Shown here: positions 39,275 through 52,987 of the stretch, piece after piece
Layout of the letters: each line of letters begins with the position of its first letter
How positions within the stretch are numbered: the first letter of the stretch is position 1
Assembly (NCBI RefSeq): GCF_950295315.1
Contig: NC_080179.1
Span: forward strand, 75,186,136 to 75,250,135
DNA length: 64,000 nucleotides
Source: Erinaceus europaeus
Lineage: Eukaryota; Chordata; Mammalia; Eulipotyphla; Erinaceidae
Reading direction: 5' to 3'
Notes under the pieces: model-generated
What the model saw: the letters and a program-made list of their open reading frames with translations, nothing else
Databases searched by the model: none
What the model was told of the DNA's origin: nothing
Position numbers and translations under genes: made by a program

Positions 39275-40568
39275 GGAGAGCCTACAGTACTGAGGGCTGG
39301 GCTTGAAAATGGGTTGCAACATAGCAAAGCAGAGCACTATCCAAGTGAGTTAGCTGCGTCTCTGCTCCACGCCTCGGTTTCCCCACCTGGACAAGAGGGA
39401 TGATCCCCGCCCGACTGGTGTAGGACACGAGTACACATACAAGACCTTACGGGGCTAGTGAGTGACCCCAGTGGGCACGGCCCAGAAAGGCCGCAGCACA
39501 GAGACGGCCCCCAGTGAGGGGCATAAGGATGCTTGGGGGCTGTGAGCTCTCCCAGGCTCCAGGCGGATGCCGCGCTGGGCTCAGTCCCCACCTGCCCACC
39601 TCAAGTCTTTCTTCATGGAGTTGAGCTGCCCCTGGAGCTGCTCATTCATGTCCATCTGTTCCTCCAGCTCCCTCTGCAGCTTCTTTTTGGAGCTCTCCAG
39701 CCGGTCAATCTCCTCCTCAGCTTCCTCTACCTGCCGCTTCATGGCTTTCAGTCGCAAGCTGAGCTGCAAGGGCAGAAGGGGGGCAGGTGAGGGCCAGCTG
39801 TGTACAGGCCCGCTGGGACACAGTAACACCCTGGGGGGCCAGGCCGAGGGACCGACCACCTCTCTCGGCCACCAGTCTCAGGGAAAGGAGAGCTTAGACT
39901 AAATAAATCTACTTCCAATCAGTCAGTCAGCCAACCAACCAATCAATCGTTACCAGTGTCTTTTAAAATTTTTTAAAAATATATTTATTTTCCCTTTTGT
40001 TGCCCTTGTTTTTATTGTTGTTGTAGTTATTATAGTTATTGTTATTGAAGTTGTTGGATAGGACAGAAAGACATGGAGAGAGGAGGGAGAGAGGGGGGAG
40101 AGAAAGACAGACACCTGCAGACCTGCTTCACCGCCTGTGAAGCGACTCCCCTGTAGGTGGGGAGCCGGGGGCTCGAGCCGGGATCCTTGTGCTTTGCAAC
40201 ACGTGCATTTAACCTGCTGCGCTACTGCCTGACTCCCGTTACCAGTGTTTTCTCTGGGATTTCATGCCTGCACAACTCAACTGCTCCCAGCAAACTTTTT
40301 TTTAATGCTTTATTTATTAATTAATGAGAGGGCTCCCCACCTGCAGGGGAGTCGCTTCACAGGTGGTGAAGCAGGTCTGCAGGTGTCTGTCTTTCTCTTC
40401 CCCTCCTCTCTCCATTTCTCTGTCCTATCCAACAATGAATGACATCAACAATAACAATAATAACCACAACAAGGCTACAACAACAAGGGCAACCAAGGGG
40501 GGAAAATGGCCTCCCGGAGCAGTGGATTCATGGTGCAGGCACTGAGCCCCAGAGATAACCCTGGAGGC

Positions 40569-40628
<60 letters not shown>

Positions 40629-42073
40629 AATGCCTCATGCTATGGAACCACGGAACCAGACTGAGTGAAGGCCGGGGAAACGGTGGGCAGGGATGTGTGG
40701 AGCCCTACCTCCCCTCTCGCCCCCCAGCCCCGGGCCCAGCCTGTCACGCGGGGAGGTATCTGAGGCCTCACCTGGTCCTTCTGATCCGTCAGGGACAGGT
40801 GCTCGTCATCCACTTGCATCACCAGCTCCCTCACTTTGCGCTCCAGCCGCCGGTTGCTCAGCTGGAGGCTGGCCCGGTCCCTGTGGCGGTGGTGGGGGGA
40901 GAGGCCGGGGCCAGAAACCAGGAGCTTTCAGCGCCCGCCCCGGAGCCCAGGCTGCAGACCAGCCCAAGCTCCAGCCCCGACTGGCCGTGGGGCAGAGAGA
41001 GACGAGAGAACAGACATGAGGGGAGGGGGCTGCCGCGGCTGTGGGCTCAGCCAGTGCTCACTCACCCTGAGATCAGGGGCTTGAGTGGCAGAGAAGAGGG
41101 TCAAGGCCAGCCCGGTGCTGACCCTGGACTGGCCGAGAGCCTGCTGCAGAGAATGGCACTGCCGGGAAGGAGTGTGATCAGGGAACCCACGCACTATGGG
41201 GGATGCCAGGCTGAATATGGCTGGTCCTGATGCTTCCAAGCTGGTCCCCCAGGGCAGAGCGATGGTGGCGCCGAGGAGGGTGGGCAGGGAAGTCTGGGCG
41301 GAACCACTCACCTCTCCTCGGTCTCCAGCCGGTCCTCCAGCTCAGCGATCCTGGCCTCCATCTGTGTCAGCAGCCCCTCCTTGCTGGACCTGTAGGAACC
41401 TTCTAGATGGAGGATCCGGCTCTTTAAGTCCTTGCTCTGGAAACAGACAGGGCGGCTGTGAGGGGCTGCAGGCTTGGCATACTCGTGGGGCAGAATCAAG
41501 GCAGGCGTGTGTGTGTGTGTGTGTGTGTGTCTGGGGACTGCTGTCCTCACAGGGTGACACGGCCCCTGGCTTGGGAGGAGGTGCTTCCAGGGAAAGACCC
41601 AGCACTCAGGCTCAGGCAGACATGGGAGACACACTCCACAGATTACTCGTCTGCAGCTGAAAAGGATGGAGCGGTATGCTTCAGGGCCAAATGGATGGGG
41701 CTGGGGGTTATGCTTAGTGCAGTGAGTAAGAGGTGAGGGTGAACATCAGATGTCTTCACTTATGTGTGGGACAGAGAAGCTTCAAACACTGACTTGGAGA
41801 AAAAGAAAAGTAAAGCCGGCTGTCTCTCAGACTGTGAGAACTGTGGTGGTTAGATATGGAGACACAGAACTCTGGTGGAAGGTGCAGTGTGAAACCGGGC
41901 TGAGTGATGGTGCGCCTGGTAGAGCACACACATAGCTAAGCACAAGGACCTGAGTTCAAGTCCCCGGTCCCCACCTGCAGGTGGAAAGCTTCACAAACAG
42001 TGAAACAGGGCTGCAGGTGTCTCTATTTTTCTCACTTTCTCTACCTTTTCCCTTTCCAAAACAAGGAAGGAAA

Positions 42074-42118
<45 letters not shown>

Positions 42119-45100
42119 AAAAAAAAAAAAAGAACGGGGACCAGGTGGTGGCGTACCTGGTTAAGAGCACACATTATAGTGTTCAAGTACCCAGGTTCAA
42201 GCCCCTGGTCCCCACCTGCAGGGGGGAAGCTTCATGAGTGGTGAAGTAGGGCCGCAGGCGTCTTTCTCTTTCCCTCTCTGTCTCCTCCTCAATTTGTTTC
42301 TATCCAATAATAAATAAATAAATAAAAATTAAAAAAAGAACACCACCTCTGCAATCTTTTTTTAATTTTTAATTTTTTTAAAGAATTTTTTAAACATTTA
42401 TTTATTTATTCCCTTTTGTTGCCCTTGTTGTTTTATTGTTGTAGTTATTATTGTTGTTGTTGTTGTTGGGTAGGACAGAGAGAAATGGAGAGAGGAGGGG
42501 AAGACAGAGAGGGGGAGAGAAAGACAGACACCTGCAGACCTGCTTCACCGCCTGGGAAGCGACTCCCCTGCAGGTGGGGCCACCTCTGCAATCTTATAAT
42601 CTTGTAAACCATTATCAAATCCCTAGTTTAAAAAGTTTGCGTCTATCACATCTCCCCCCGTGGCCTGAGTGACCCTGCGGCTGTGTTCTAGCTCTCCCGG
42701 GTGCCACGTGGACTTGTCTGTTGGGATATGAACGTAATCAGCATACGGCTAATGTCAGCCAGACTCAGGGGAACTCCCAAGGGATTGTGGGTGTACAGGA
42801 AGTAACTTAAGCGAGTTGTCAGGCATTAAGCCAGCCCCCCTGCTCTACCCTGCATGGCTGACACTAGAGCCTATCTACAAAATCACTGTTTTGCCTGAAA
42901 GATCCCCACCCATTCCACTCCTTTGATCTACGTGCTTTGAGACCCGCCCTGCCTGCAGGGTAATATTAACCCCACCAGTTAAAACCATCCCAAGAGTTGC
43001 TAAGGAAGCTTCCACCTTCCCAGCCTGGCCTGCTTTTGCCTTTCTCCACCCCCTTTCCCAGCCATTTCCGTTTCCGACTTGCCACTTCGGTTCTATCCTA
43101 TAGAAGTGTGGTCTCTGATCAATAAAGGCTGCATACCTCGCACCATGTGTTTGGTTCCTGAGTCAGCTATCTCCTGCGTTGCTGAGTGAGTAGCAGCCCA
43201 GGCTGGCTCCTGTCAAGTTCTCTCCAACCCAGGGAGTATGCGCCCAGAAAGAGGCACCCCCACGCTAGCCCCACAGGAAGTCTCTGGCAGAAATCTCTCT
43301 GTGTTCCTCCTCATCTTAGCCCCCTCTTTCCTCCCAGGAACCGCCATGCCGCTCCACCGTACCTGACATCATAACTAGCCTATCTTTGCCCCTTTGCCTG
43401 TTCTGGTGCTGTGGTTTTTATGTACCTAAATAACCTGCAATGTGGGGAGTCGGGCGGTAGCACAGCGGGTTAAGCACACGGGGCTCAAAGCGCAAGGACC
43501 AGAGTAAGGATCCCAGTTCGAGCCCCCTGCTCCCCACCTGCAGGGGAGTCACTTCAGAGGCGGTGAAGCAGGTCTGCAGGTGTCTGTCTGTCTCTCCCTC
43601 TCTCTGTCTTCCCCTCCTCTCTCCATTTCTCTCTGTCCTATCTACCAATGACAACAATAATAACCACAACAATAAAAACAATAAGGGCAACAAAAGGGAA
43701 AATAAATAAAATAACCTGCGATGTAATAGACCTCCCGTTTATTAAACCCCGGCCAAAGCTTTTATTTTTTGATTACTATACGTGTCCTTTTAGAAACGTG
43801 TGAGTGTGTGTATGTGTGTGTGTGTGTGCGCGCGCGCGCCTATACAGGTTCCTCTCCCAACATCACACCCCCAAACAATCTGCGTAACCAGCAGGAGGAA
43901 GGCAGAGTGCTTCCAGCCGGCCTCTCTTCTTTAGCAGCTCAAGTGCTGTTTAGGCTGGCTTATCCCACTCCCTTTACTCAGCCTTCAAGAAGGGTCTAAA
44001 AAGCAGGACAGACAGCTCCACCCTTGGGAAATCCTCCCGGGAGAAGATCCTACAGCCACTCCCGTCTCCCAGCTCTTGGGGTGCTCTGCCGGCAGCCTCC
44101 ACTCAGCCACAGGGCCCCGGGGCCCCGGGCGCAGGAACTCACCTGTCTCTCCAGCGAGATCTTGTCACACTCTAGGTCCTGCCGTGCAGCCCGCTCCTGC
44201 AGAAGCTCGTTCTTCACCTGCTCCATCTGCGGACACAGGGATCAGCTCTACCACTGGGTTGACGGGGCCCTGAGCTGGCTCCCTCAAGAGCATGTGGTAG
44301 TGTCATGCTCTGCTTCTCTCCATTCTTTCATAAGCAGAGTCTTCAAAACACATAGGTGGTGGTGCAGTGGATAGAACACTGGACTCTCAAGCATGTTGTC
44401 CAGATTCCATCCCTGACATCAAATATGCCAGAGTGATGCTCTGGTTCTTTCCCTCATGTTCCCATAAATAAATGTTTAAAAACATCGAATATTGGGGGCT
44501 GGGTGGTAGCAGTGGGTTAAACACACGTGGCGCAAAGCGCAGGGACCAGCATAAGGATCCCGGTTCGAGCCCCCGGCTCCCCACCTGCGGGGGTGGGGAG
44601 TGGCGTCGCTTCATAAGCGGTGAAGCAGATCCGAAGGTGTCTATCTTTTTCTCCTCCTTTCTGTCTTCCCTTCCTCTCTCGATTTCTCTCGGTCCTATCC
44701 AACAACAACAGCTATAACAACAATAGCAATAACAACCACAACAAGGGCAACAAAAGGGGAAAGATAGCCTCCAGGAGCAATGAATTCATAGTGCTGGCAC
44801 AGGAGCCCCAGTGATAACCCTGGAGGGAAAAAAAAATCGAATATAAAATAAGAAAAGTCTCGTGAAGCAGAAATCAAGGATCCAGTGGTGGGGGAGAAAG
44901 TATATATATTTATTCCTAGTCTAGAGTTTAGTCTAGAACTTGACAGTGAGGGGAACTCAGACAAGGGAACTGGGGGGATCAGGACTCCAGGGCAAGCCTG
45001 CCAATTCACCTACCCCCTCTGCTCGGGCTCCCTGGACCAGCTCGGTACACAGGCTGCAGGCAGACTATGTTTCAGATAGATCCTCACTCAGTAAAGTACA

Positions 45101-48100
45101 CATATCACCCAGGGGCAAGTGCCCGGTCCCCTCCTGCCGGGGGGAAGCCCCATGAAGCAGTGCTGCAGGTCTCTCTTTTTTTCTTTTGCCTATTTTTTTA
45201 AAAATTTATTTTTATACAGAATTATTTTATGCAGAATTAGATGTCCACAGGGGTTTGAATCCACACCATTCCCACCACCACAGTTCTGAATCTTCACGCT
45301 CCCCACTGCAGTCCACCTCAGTTCCCCGAAGGTTGTAGACACGGGCCAACCATCTTCTCTACAACTACCTGTCCACATTTATACAGAAGGTCTCTCTCTC
45401 TTTCTCTCTGTCCCTTAAGGTGTCTGTGTGCTGCAGGACAAATGCCGGCGGTGTCACGGTTCACGGGCAGGTTCAGGAAAGCCTGCAGCTGTCCTCATCT
45501 GGAGTGGCCCCATGACTGTCCTCTGCACATGGTGTCACAGGATAATGAATGCAACCTCACGTCACTGCAGGTGGGCTTGGGAACTGCCCTATGCCACCCA
45601 TGTCCCCTGGACCAGAGCCGGACTCCGCTGAGGACACGGTCAATGCTCCCTGACACAGGATATGACCGCCCAGAGCAGGTGGTGGCTGTGTGCGACCTTG
45701 CGAGTGACCTTGGTCAACTCACCTTGATGCTCATTTGTCCAACCGGCGGTCTAAACTGGGTGCCCCCAACAGGGCCTGTCATGGTGGCTATACCACCAAG
45801 GAGAGCATGAGGAAGGCAGCTTTCCAGTAGAAGGACTGAGGGGAAGGACAGGGGGTGGAGAGACTGAGAGAGGCAGCAGGAGAGACAGTGTTGTCACACA
45901 GACCTGGTGACAGAGACAACCACTTCTACTGCATTAGCTGAAGTCAGTCTTGGGTGTGCTATAGCTGTCCTGACTCACTGCACCCAAGTGGCCGTACTGG
46001 CGTCCTCACTCGTCCCTGGGCCTGGGCAAAGGGTACAGCCATGAACATAAAGGCTGGGGGAGGCCTGTGGACCCCCAGCACAAGTGAGCTCACCTAGGTC
46101 GAGGGTGCTGAGGAAACAGTACTTAGGCTGGAGAAGGCTTCCCTGGAAGAGGCAGTGAGAGAAGTCGGTGTGGGAGGCCAGGCCCAGGGACATGGGAAGA
46201 GGCTTGCAAGAGAGATACTGGGATGGGGGCCTAGAGGAGGGACAGTAACAGCTTCTAATGTTAGGAGAAAAGCGACAAGAGGGTGATCCCCTAGAACAAT
46301 TCAGGGCTAAGGAAGGGAGGTAGAGAAGGGAGACAGACTATCCTCTACAAAGGGGTGAGGTCAGAAGGATGGGAGGGAGGGAGGGAGGGAGGGGAGAGAG
46401 AGAAAGAGAGAGAGAGAGGGAGAGAGAGAGAGAGAGAGAGGCAGGCATGGGACCTAATCTCAAGCCCAGCCCCACTGCAGTGGAGGTAACTCTGAACTCC
46501 TCTGTGGCTTCCTGGGGAAAGACTCAAAATTTCTTCACTTATACACATAGACTCGAAAGTTCTTAAGTTCTACCATACTCCTCAAGGATGGCCGTGACAA
46601 TGAAGTGTGCACAATGGCTTGAATAAACAGAATCACAGCTAGCTAGTGATCCTGACTCACTGCACCCAAGTGGCCGTGCTAGCGTCCCCAATCGTCCCTG
46701 GGCCTGGGCAAAGGGTGCAGCCATGAACATGGAGGCTGGGGGAGGCCGGCGGACCCCCAGCGCAAGTGAGCTCACCTAGGATGAAGGGTGCTGAGTAGGG
46801 GAGGCAGGCCAAGCCCCGGAATCATAGCTAGTTACTTAACAGTAACTGTGATGGGGCTATTGACCGGTTCTTGAGTGTTCAGTCCTTCTTAAAATATTTT
46901 TTTTTGTTTTTTATTTTTTAAATATTTATTTTATTTATTTATTTATTCCCTTTTGTTGCCCTGGTTGTTTTATTGTTGCAGTTATTATTGTTGTTGTCGT
47001 TGTTGGATAGGACAGAGAGAAATGGAGAGAGGAGGGGAAGACAGAGAGGGGGAGAGAAAGACAGACACCTGCAGACCTGCTTCACTGCCTGCAGGTGGGG
47101 AGCCGGGGTTCGAACCGGGATCCTTATGCCGGTCCTTGTGCTTTGCGCCACGTGCGCTTAACCCGCTGCGCTACAGCCCGACTCCCCCTTCTTAAAATAT
47201 TTATCAGTGAGAGAAGAGAAGGTAGAGGGAGAACAAGGGCATCACTCTGGCAGACGTGATGCTGGGACTGAACCCAGGACCTCATGCTTGAAACTCCAAC
47301 ACCTTATCCACTCACTACCTCCTAGGTCAGTGTTCTTGACTCTTTTGAAGAAAAGACAAAATCTAACACACAGAAAACAAGACTTGGGCACACACAATAG
47401 ACTTTCTTCAATTCTTCAACATAGGTCAGCTTGGCACAAAACTCTAAACTAAATCCAGTGGGTAAAGTATTAGACTCTTAAGCATAAGGTCCTGACTTCA
47501 GTTTCCAGTATTGCACGTGCCAGAGTGATGCTCTGGTCTTCTGTCTCTGTGTCTCATCAATTAATAAATAAATCTTACGAGGAAATAAATACACAGGCAC
47601 AGCCTTACAGGAGAAGCACCACTTGGGACCTGATTCCACAGCCAGAGCAGAGCAAACAACTATAGCTCTGCTGCTTTTTTTTTTTTTTTTTTTGCCTCCA
47701 GGGTCATTGCTGGGCTCGGTGCCTGCACCATGAATCCACTGCTCCTGGAGGCCATTTTCCCCCCTTTTGTTGCCCTTGTTGTTGTAGCCTTGTTGTGGTT
47801 ATTATTGTTATTGTTGATGTCGTTCGTTGTTGGATAGGACAGAGAGAAATGGAGAGAGGAGGGGAAGACAGAGAGGGGGAGAGAAAGACAGACACCTGCA
47901 GACCTGCTTCACCGCCTGGGAAGCGACTCCCCTGCAGGTGGGGAGCCGGGGGCTCGAACCGGGATCCTCACGCTGGTCCTTGCGCTTTGCACCACGTGCG
48001 CTTAACCCGCTGCGCCACCTCCAGACTCCCTCGAACAGGGATCCTTATGCCAGTCCTTGCGCTTTGCGCCACGTGCACCTATCCCACTGCGCTACCTACC

Positions 48101-51100
48101 ACCCAACCCCCTAACTCTGCTTCTTATTACAAGGATCCCTTGACCTGGCCCAGAGGCTTGGGAATATTCCAGATCCGTTTCCTTTTTTAAAAACCCTCTG
48201 GCTTGGTCAGTTTCTTTCACAGAAGCAGGGAAATGAATCCAAGGTTGGGAAAACATTATTATTATTATTTTTTAATCTGAGTACAAGGTGCTGTTTGCTC
48301 TTCTACTCTAGTCAGCAGACTGAACCAAAACTTTCCAGTTGAGTTCAAAACAGAACAGAAACTGGAGGGACCGTTTCCTCACAGCTGGAACACTAAGCCC
48401 TTGAGTATTCGCACCGGAAACAACAGGACCAGGTGCCGGGGGCTTGAAGCCAGAGCCACCCCGACTGGGGCCAGTCTTGGGATCAGAAGCAGTTGCTTTC
48501 AAGCCTAATTCAAAGGCAGATTTGTGACTGTCAGTAATAACACTTCAGCCCTTCACCTGTGTTTTCCATGGGGCTGGAGAGGAAAATTAGGGGCTGAGCA
48601 TTGTGCAAGGGCACGGGTTCAACCCACCGGCCCCCAGCCGCAGGGGAAGTTGATGAGCAGAGTGTCTATGCGGCAGGTGTCTCTCCTCTCCTCTTCTCTT
48701 TCCCTTTCTATCACCCTCTATCAAAAAGAAAAAAAGGGGGGGGGGGCAGCGGGTGGCACATCTGGTTGAGTGCACATATTACTCTGTACAAAGGATCTGG
48801 GTTCAAGCTTGCAGGAGAAGGAGGTTTTACAAGAGGTGGAACGGAACTACAGGTGTCACTCGATTTCCCTCCCTCTCAATTTCTCTCTGTCCCTGTAAAA
48901 TATAAAAGCAATGGGCAGGAGAGATAGCAAATGGCTATGCTTGGGAGTCAGGCGGTAGCGCAGCGGGTTAAGCGCATGTGGCACAAAGCACAGGGACCAG
49001 CCTAAGGATCCCGGTTCGAGCCCCCGGCTCCCCACCTGCAGGGGAGTCACTTCCCAGGCGGTGTAGCAGGTCTGCAGGTGTCTGTCTTTCTCTCCCCCTC
49101 TCTGTCTTCCCCTCCTCTCTCCATTTCTCTCTGTCCTATCCAACAATGACAACATCAATAACAACAACAATAATAACTACAACAATAAAAAAAAAAAAAA
49201 GGGCAGCATATGGCTATGCAAAGATTTTCAGACCTGAGGCTCCAAAGTCCCAGGTTCAGTCCCCCAGTTCACCATAAGCCAGAGCTAAGCAGTGCTCTAT
49301 TAAGCAAAACAAAGCAAAACAAAACAGGGGCTGGGCAGTAGCGCAGCAGGTAAAGCGCACAAGGACTGGCATAAGGATCCCGGTTCGAGCCCCCGGCTCC
49401 CCACCTTCAGGGGAGTCACTTCACAGGCGGTGAAGCAGGTCTGCAGGTGTCTGTCTTTCTCTCCCCCTCTCTGTCTTCCCCTCCTCTCTCCATTTCTCTC
49501 TGTCCTGTCCAACAACAATGACATCAATCACAACAACAACAATAAGAAGAACAACAAGGATAACAAAAGGGGGAAAATGGCCTCTAGGAGCAGAGGATTC
49601 ATAATGTAGGCACTGAGCCCCAGCAATAATTCCTGGAGGCCAAAAAAAAACAAGAAGAAAGGAAAAAGAGAGAGTGAGCGACTAGAATTGGTGGAGTCAT
49701 CATGCAGGCAACAAGCCCCAGTGATAACCTCTGTGACAAAAATAAACATATAAATAAATTATTAAAAAATAAAATAAAAAGAAGACCCTGCTTTGGTCTT
49801 CAACTCTTCCTGCAAAGGAGCTAATTCCCCTGTAGAAGCTATGACATTACCCATGGAGTCTGTGGGGGCTAACACAATCAGGTAGCTCTGTTCGCTTCCC
49901 AAAGATATCCCGGAACTAACAGAAGCGCGAGTGGGTCTTGTCCTTGAACTAAGTCTTTCTCTTTAAGATCTACTTACTCAATGGATCAGAAGATGTCGCA
50001 GTGGATAAAGCATTGGACTCTCAAGCATGAGGTCCTGAGTTCGACCCCCGGCAGAGTAATATCTGGTTCTTTTTCTCGCTCCTCCTATCTTTCTTATTCA
50101 TTAAAAATAAATAAATAAATAAATACATATCTACTTATTCATTTTTTTCTTTTTCCTTAGGGCGAGGGGGATTAATGGTTTATAGTTGACAGTAAAATAG
50201 TCGTTTGTACATGTGTAACATTTCTCATTTTTCCACATCACAATCTAACCTCCCTAGGTCCTCCTCTGTCATGTTCCAAGACCTGAACATGTCCCGCCCC
50301 TCCCCTTTACTTTGGTGCGATACACCAACTCCAGTCCAAGCTTTGCTTTGTGTTTTCCCTTCTGTTATTATTTATTTGTTTATTATTGTTTCTTTTACCG
50401 GAGCACAGCTCAGCTCTGGTTTATGGTGGTACAGGGGATTGAACCTGGGACTTTGGAGCCTCAGGCACTAAAGCCTCTTTGTATAACCATTATGCTGTTT
50501 CCCCTGTCCCTCATTCATTCATTAATTAGAGAGAGAACCACAGCATTACTCTGGCACATGAGAAGCCAGGGGTTGAACATAGGACCTCAAGCTTCAGAGT
50601 CCAACAACCTAACTTCTGCACTATCACCTGGGCCATCCTTGACACTGTTTAATTAGTTGTTTTTTTAAAAGATATTTCTTTATTTCCTTTTTTGTTGCCA
50701 TTGTTGTTTTTATTGTTGTTGATGTCATTATTGTTGGATAGGACAGAGAGAAATGCAGAGAGGAGGGGAAGACAGAGAGGGGGAGAGAAAGACAGACACC
50801 TGCAGACCTGCTTCACCGCCTGTGAAGTGACTCCCCTGCAGGTGGGGAGCCGGGGGCTCGAACCAGAATCCTTGCATCGGTCCTTGTGCTTTGTGCCACG
50901 TGCCCTAACCTGCTGCACTACCGCCCGACTCCCTGTTTAATTAGTTTATAGCCCTTCAGACTGGAGAGGAAGCTTGGGGCCCAATGCCCACCACACAGGA
51001 AATTCCCAGTAAGAGGGTCAATTGTCCTAAACAGAAGCATAGTTCTGCAGGAAGGAGAGGAGAAAGAAGTCTCCAGATCTAATCAGACCGAACACCACAA

Positions 51101-52950
51101 AAATAACTCACTCGGGAGTCGGGCGGTAGCGCAGCGGGTTAAGCGCACGTGGCACAAAGCTCAAGGACCGGCGGGCGGAAGGATCCCAGTTCAAGCCCCT
51201 GGCTCCCCACCTGCAGGGGAGTCGCTTCACAGGCGGTGAAGTAGGTCTGCAGGTGTCTTTCTCTCCCCCTCTGTCTTTCCCTCCTCTTTCCATTTCTCTC
51301 TGTCTTATCCAACAACAAAGACATCAATAATAATTACAACAATAAAAAAAAAAAAAACCTCACTCTTCAATGCCTGCATCATTAAGTGACTCAGAAACTT
51401 GCCCCCAGTAGGGGCAGCTGTCTGGGGACTCCTAGCTAGGAGAAAAGCTTTGCCAACTTCTTGGATGCTTAGGGTTTGCCTTCCATTCTGTGTATGGAGA
51501 AGGGATGCATTTTGATTTGATAAGATGGCTTCTCCTTGTGCAGATCCCCTCCTTGGACAAGTCTCAAGGGGCTTGAGATGAGCAGATTCACCACCAGGCC
51601 CACTGCTACTGCCGTGCTGAGCAGGACCTCGAAACACCCTGCATTGGGGGATTCTTAGCCAAGGCACCAGCAACTCAGAACCGAACAGCTTTGGAACTGG
51701 TGAGAAAGCAGAAAACACCAGCTTTGGCATGAAACACCTCGCAGGGCAGAACCCAAGGTCAAGGCTGGACTTGAGGTTTTCATTAACATATTTCTCTAAA
51801 CCTGGGCTCAGCAGGAAGGAAGCCCAGCCCCCAGCTGCATTTTTTTTTTTTTTCTTTTTTGCCTCCAGAGTTACTGCTAGGGTTCTGTGCCAGCACTACG
51901 AATCCACCACTCCATTTTTTTTTTTTTTAAGAAAGGAGACATTAACAAAACCATAGGATAGGAGGGGTACAACTCCACACAATTCCACCACCCAATCTCC
52001 ATATCCCATCCCCTTCCCAATAGCTTTCCCATTCTCTATCCCTCTGGGAGCACGGACCCAGGGTCGTTGTGGGTTGCAGAAGGTGGAAGGTCTGGCTTCT
52101 GTATGCTGCTCTATTTTTTCCCCTTTTGTTGCTCTTGTTGTTTATGGTTGTTGTTATTACTATTATTGTTGTTGGATAGGACAGAGAGAAATCAAGAGAG
52201 GACGGGAAGAGAGAGTGGGGAGAAAGACAGACACCTGCAGACCTGCTTCACCGCTTGTGAAGCGACTCCCCTGCAGGTGGGGAGCCGGGGGCTCGAACCG
52301 AGATCCTTAGGCCGGTCCTTGCGCTTTGCGCCACCTGCGCCTGCCCCGCAGCCCACCCCTCCCCCTGCCCAGCTGGATTTCTCTTCACTCTCAGGAGCAA
52401 AGCAGATGACGTGCTTGCAAACAACATGGTCACGGGTCAGCAGAGTAGCTCACCTGGGCAGTGCACCTGCTTTGTCACACACATGATCCAGGCTCACGTC
52501 TGGCCCCCGCTACAAAGGACAGAGTCGTGGCACTGTAGTGTCTTTCCCTCTCTCTGTCTTTGTGTTTCTTCTCTCTCTCTTTATCTGAAAAAGGCAGCCA
52601 GAAGCAGTGAAGCCCCAGTGGCAACAGAAAAACCAGCCAGCCAGCCAGCCAGCCCCAGCAGGGAGACAATGGCAGACAAAAGAGAAGCCAATGGTTTACC
52701 CTCAACTTCAGGAGCAGGCGTGCCTGCTGAGACTGGCATTGTCCTGAACCCTGGAGTTTCCAGCTCTTGGCCACCCTGAGGTGGGGGACAGTGACGGATA
52801 GTGATGCATGTTAATATACAGACAGAAAACGGCCGGGGAAAGCACAGAAAGAAAGACTTGCCCAAATTAATCTGCATGGCAGATTTTTTTTTCTTTCCTT
52901 CCCCCCCCCATCTCTCTCTCTCTCTCTCTCTCTCCCTATCTCCCTCTCTT

Positions 52951-52987
<37 letters not shown>

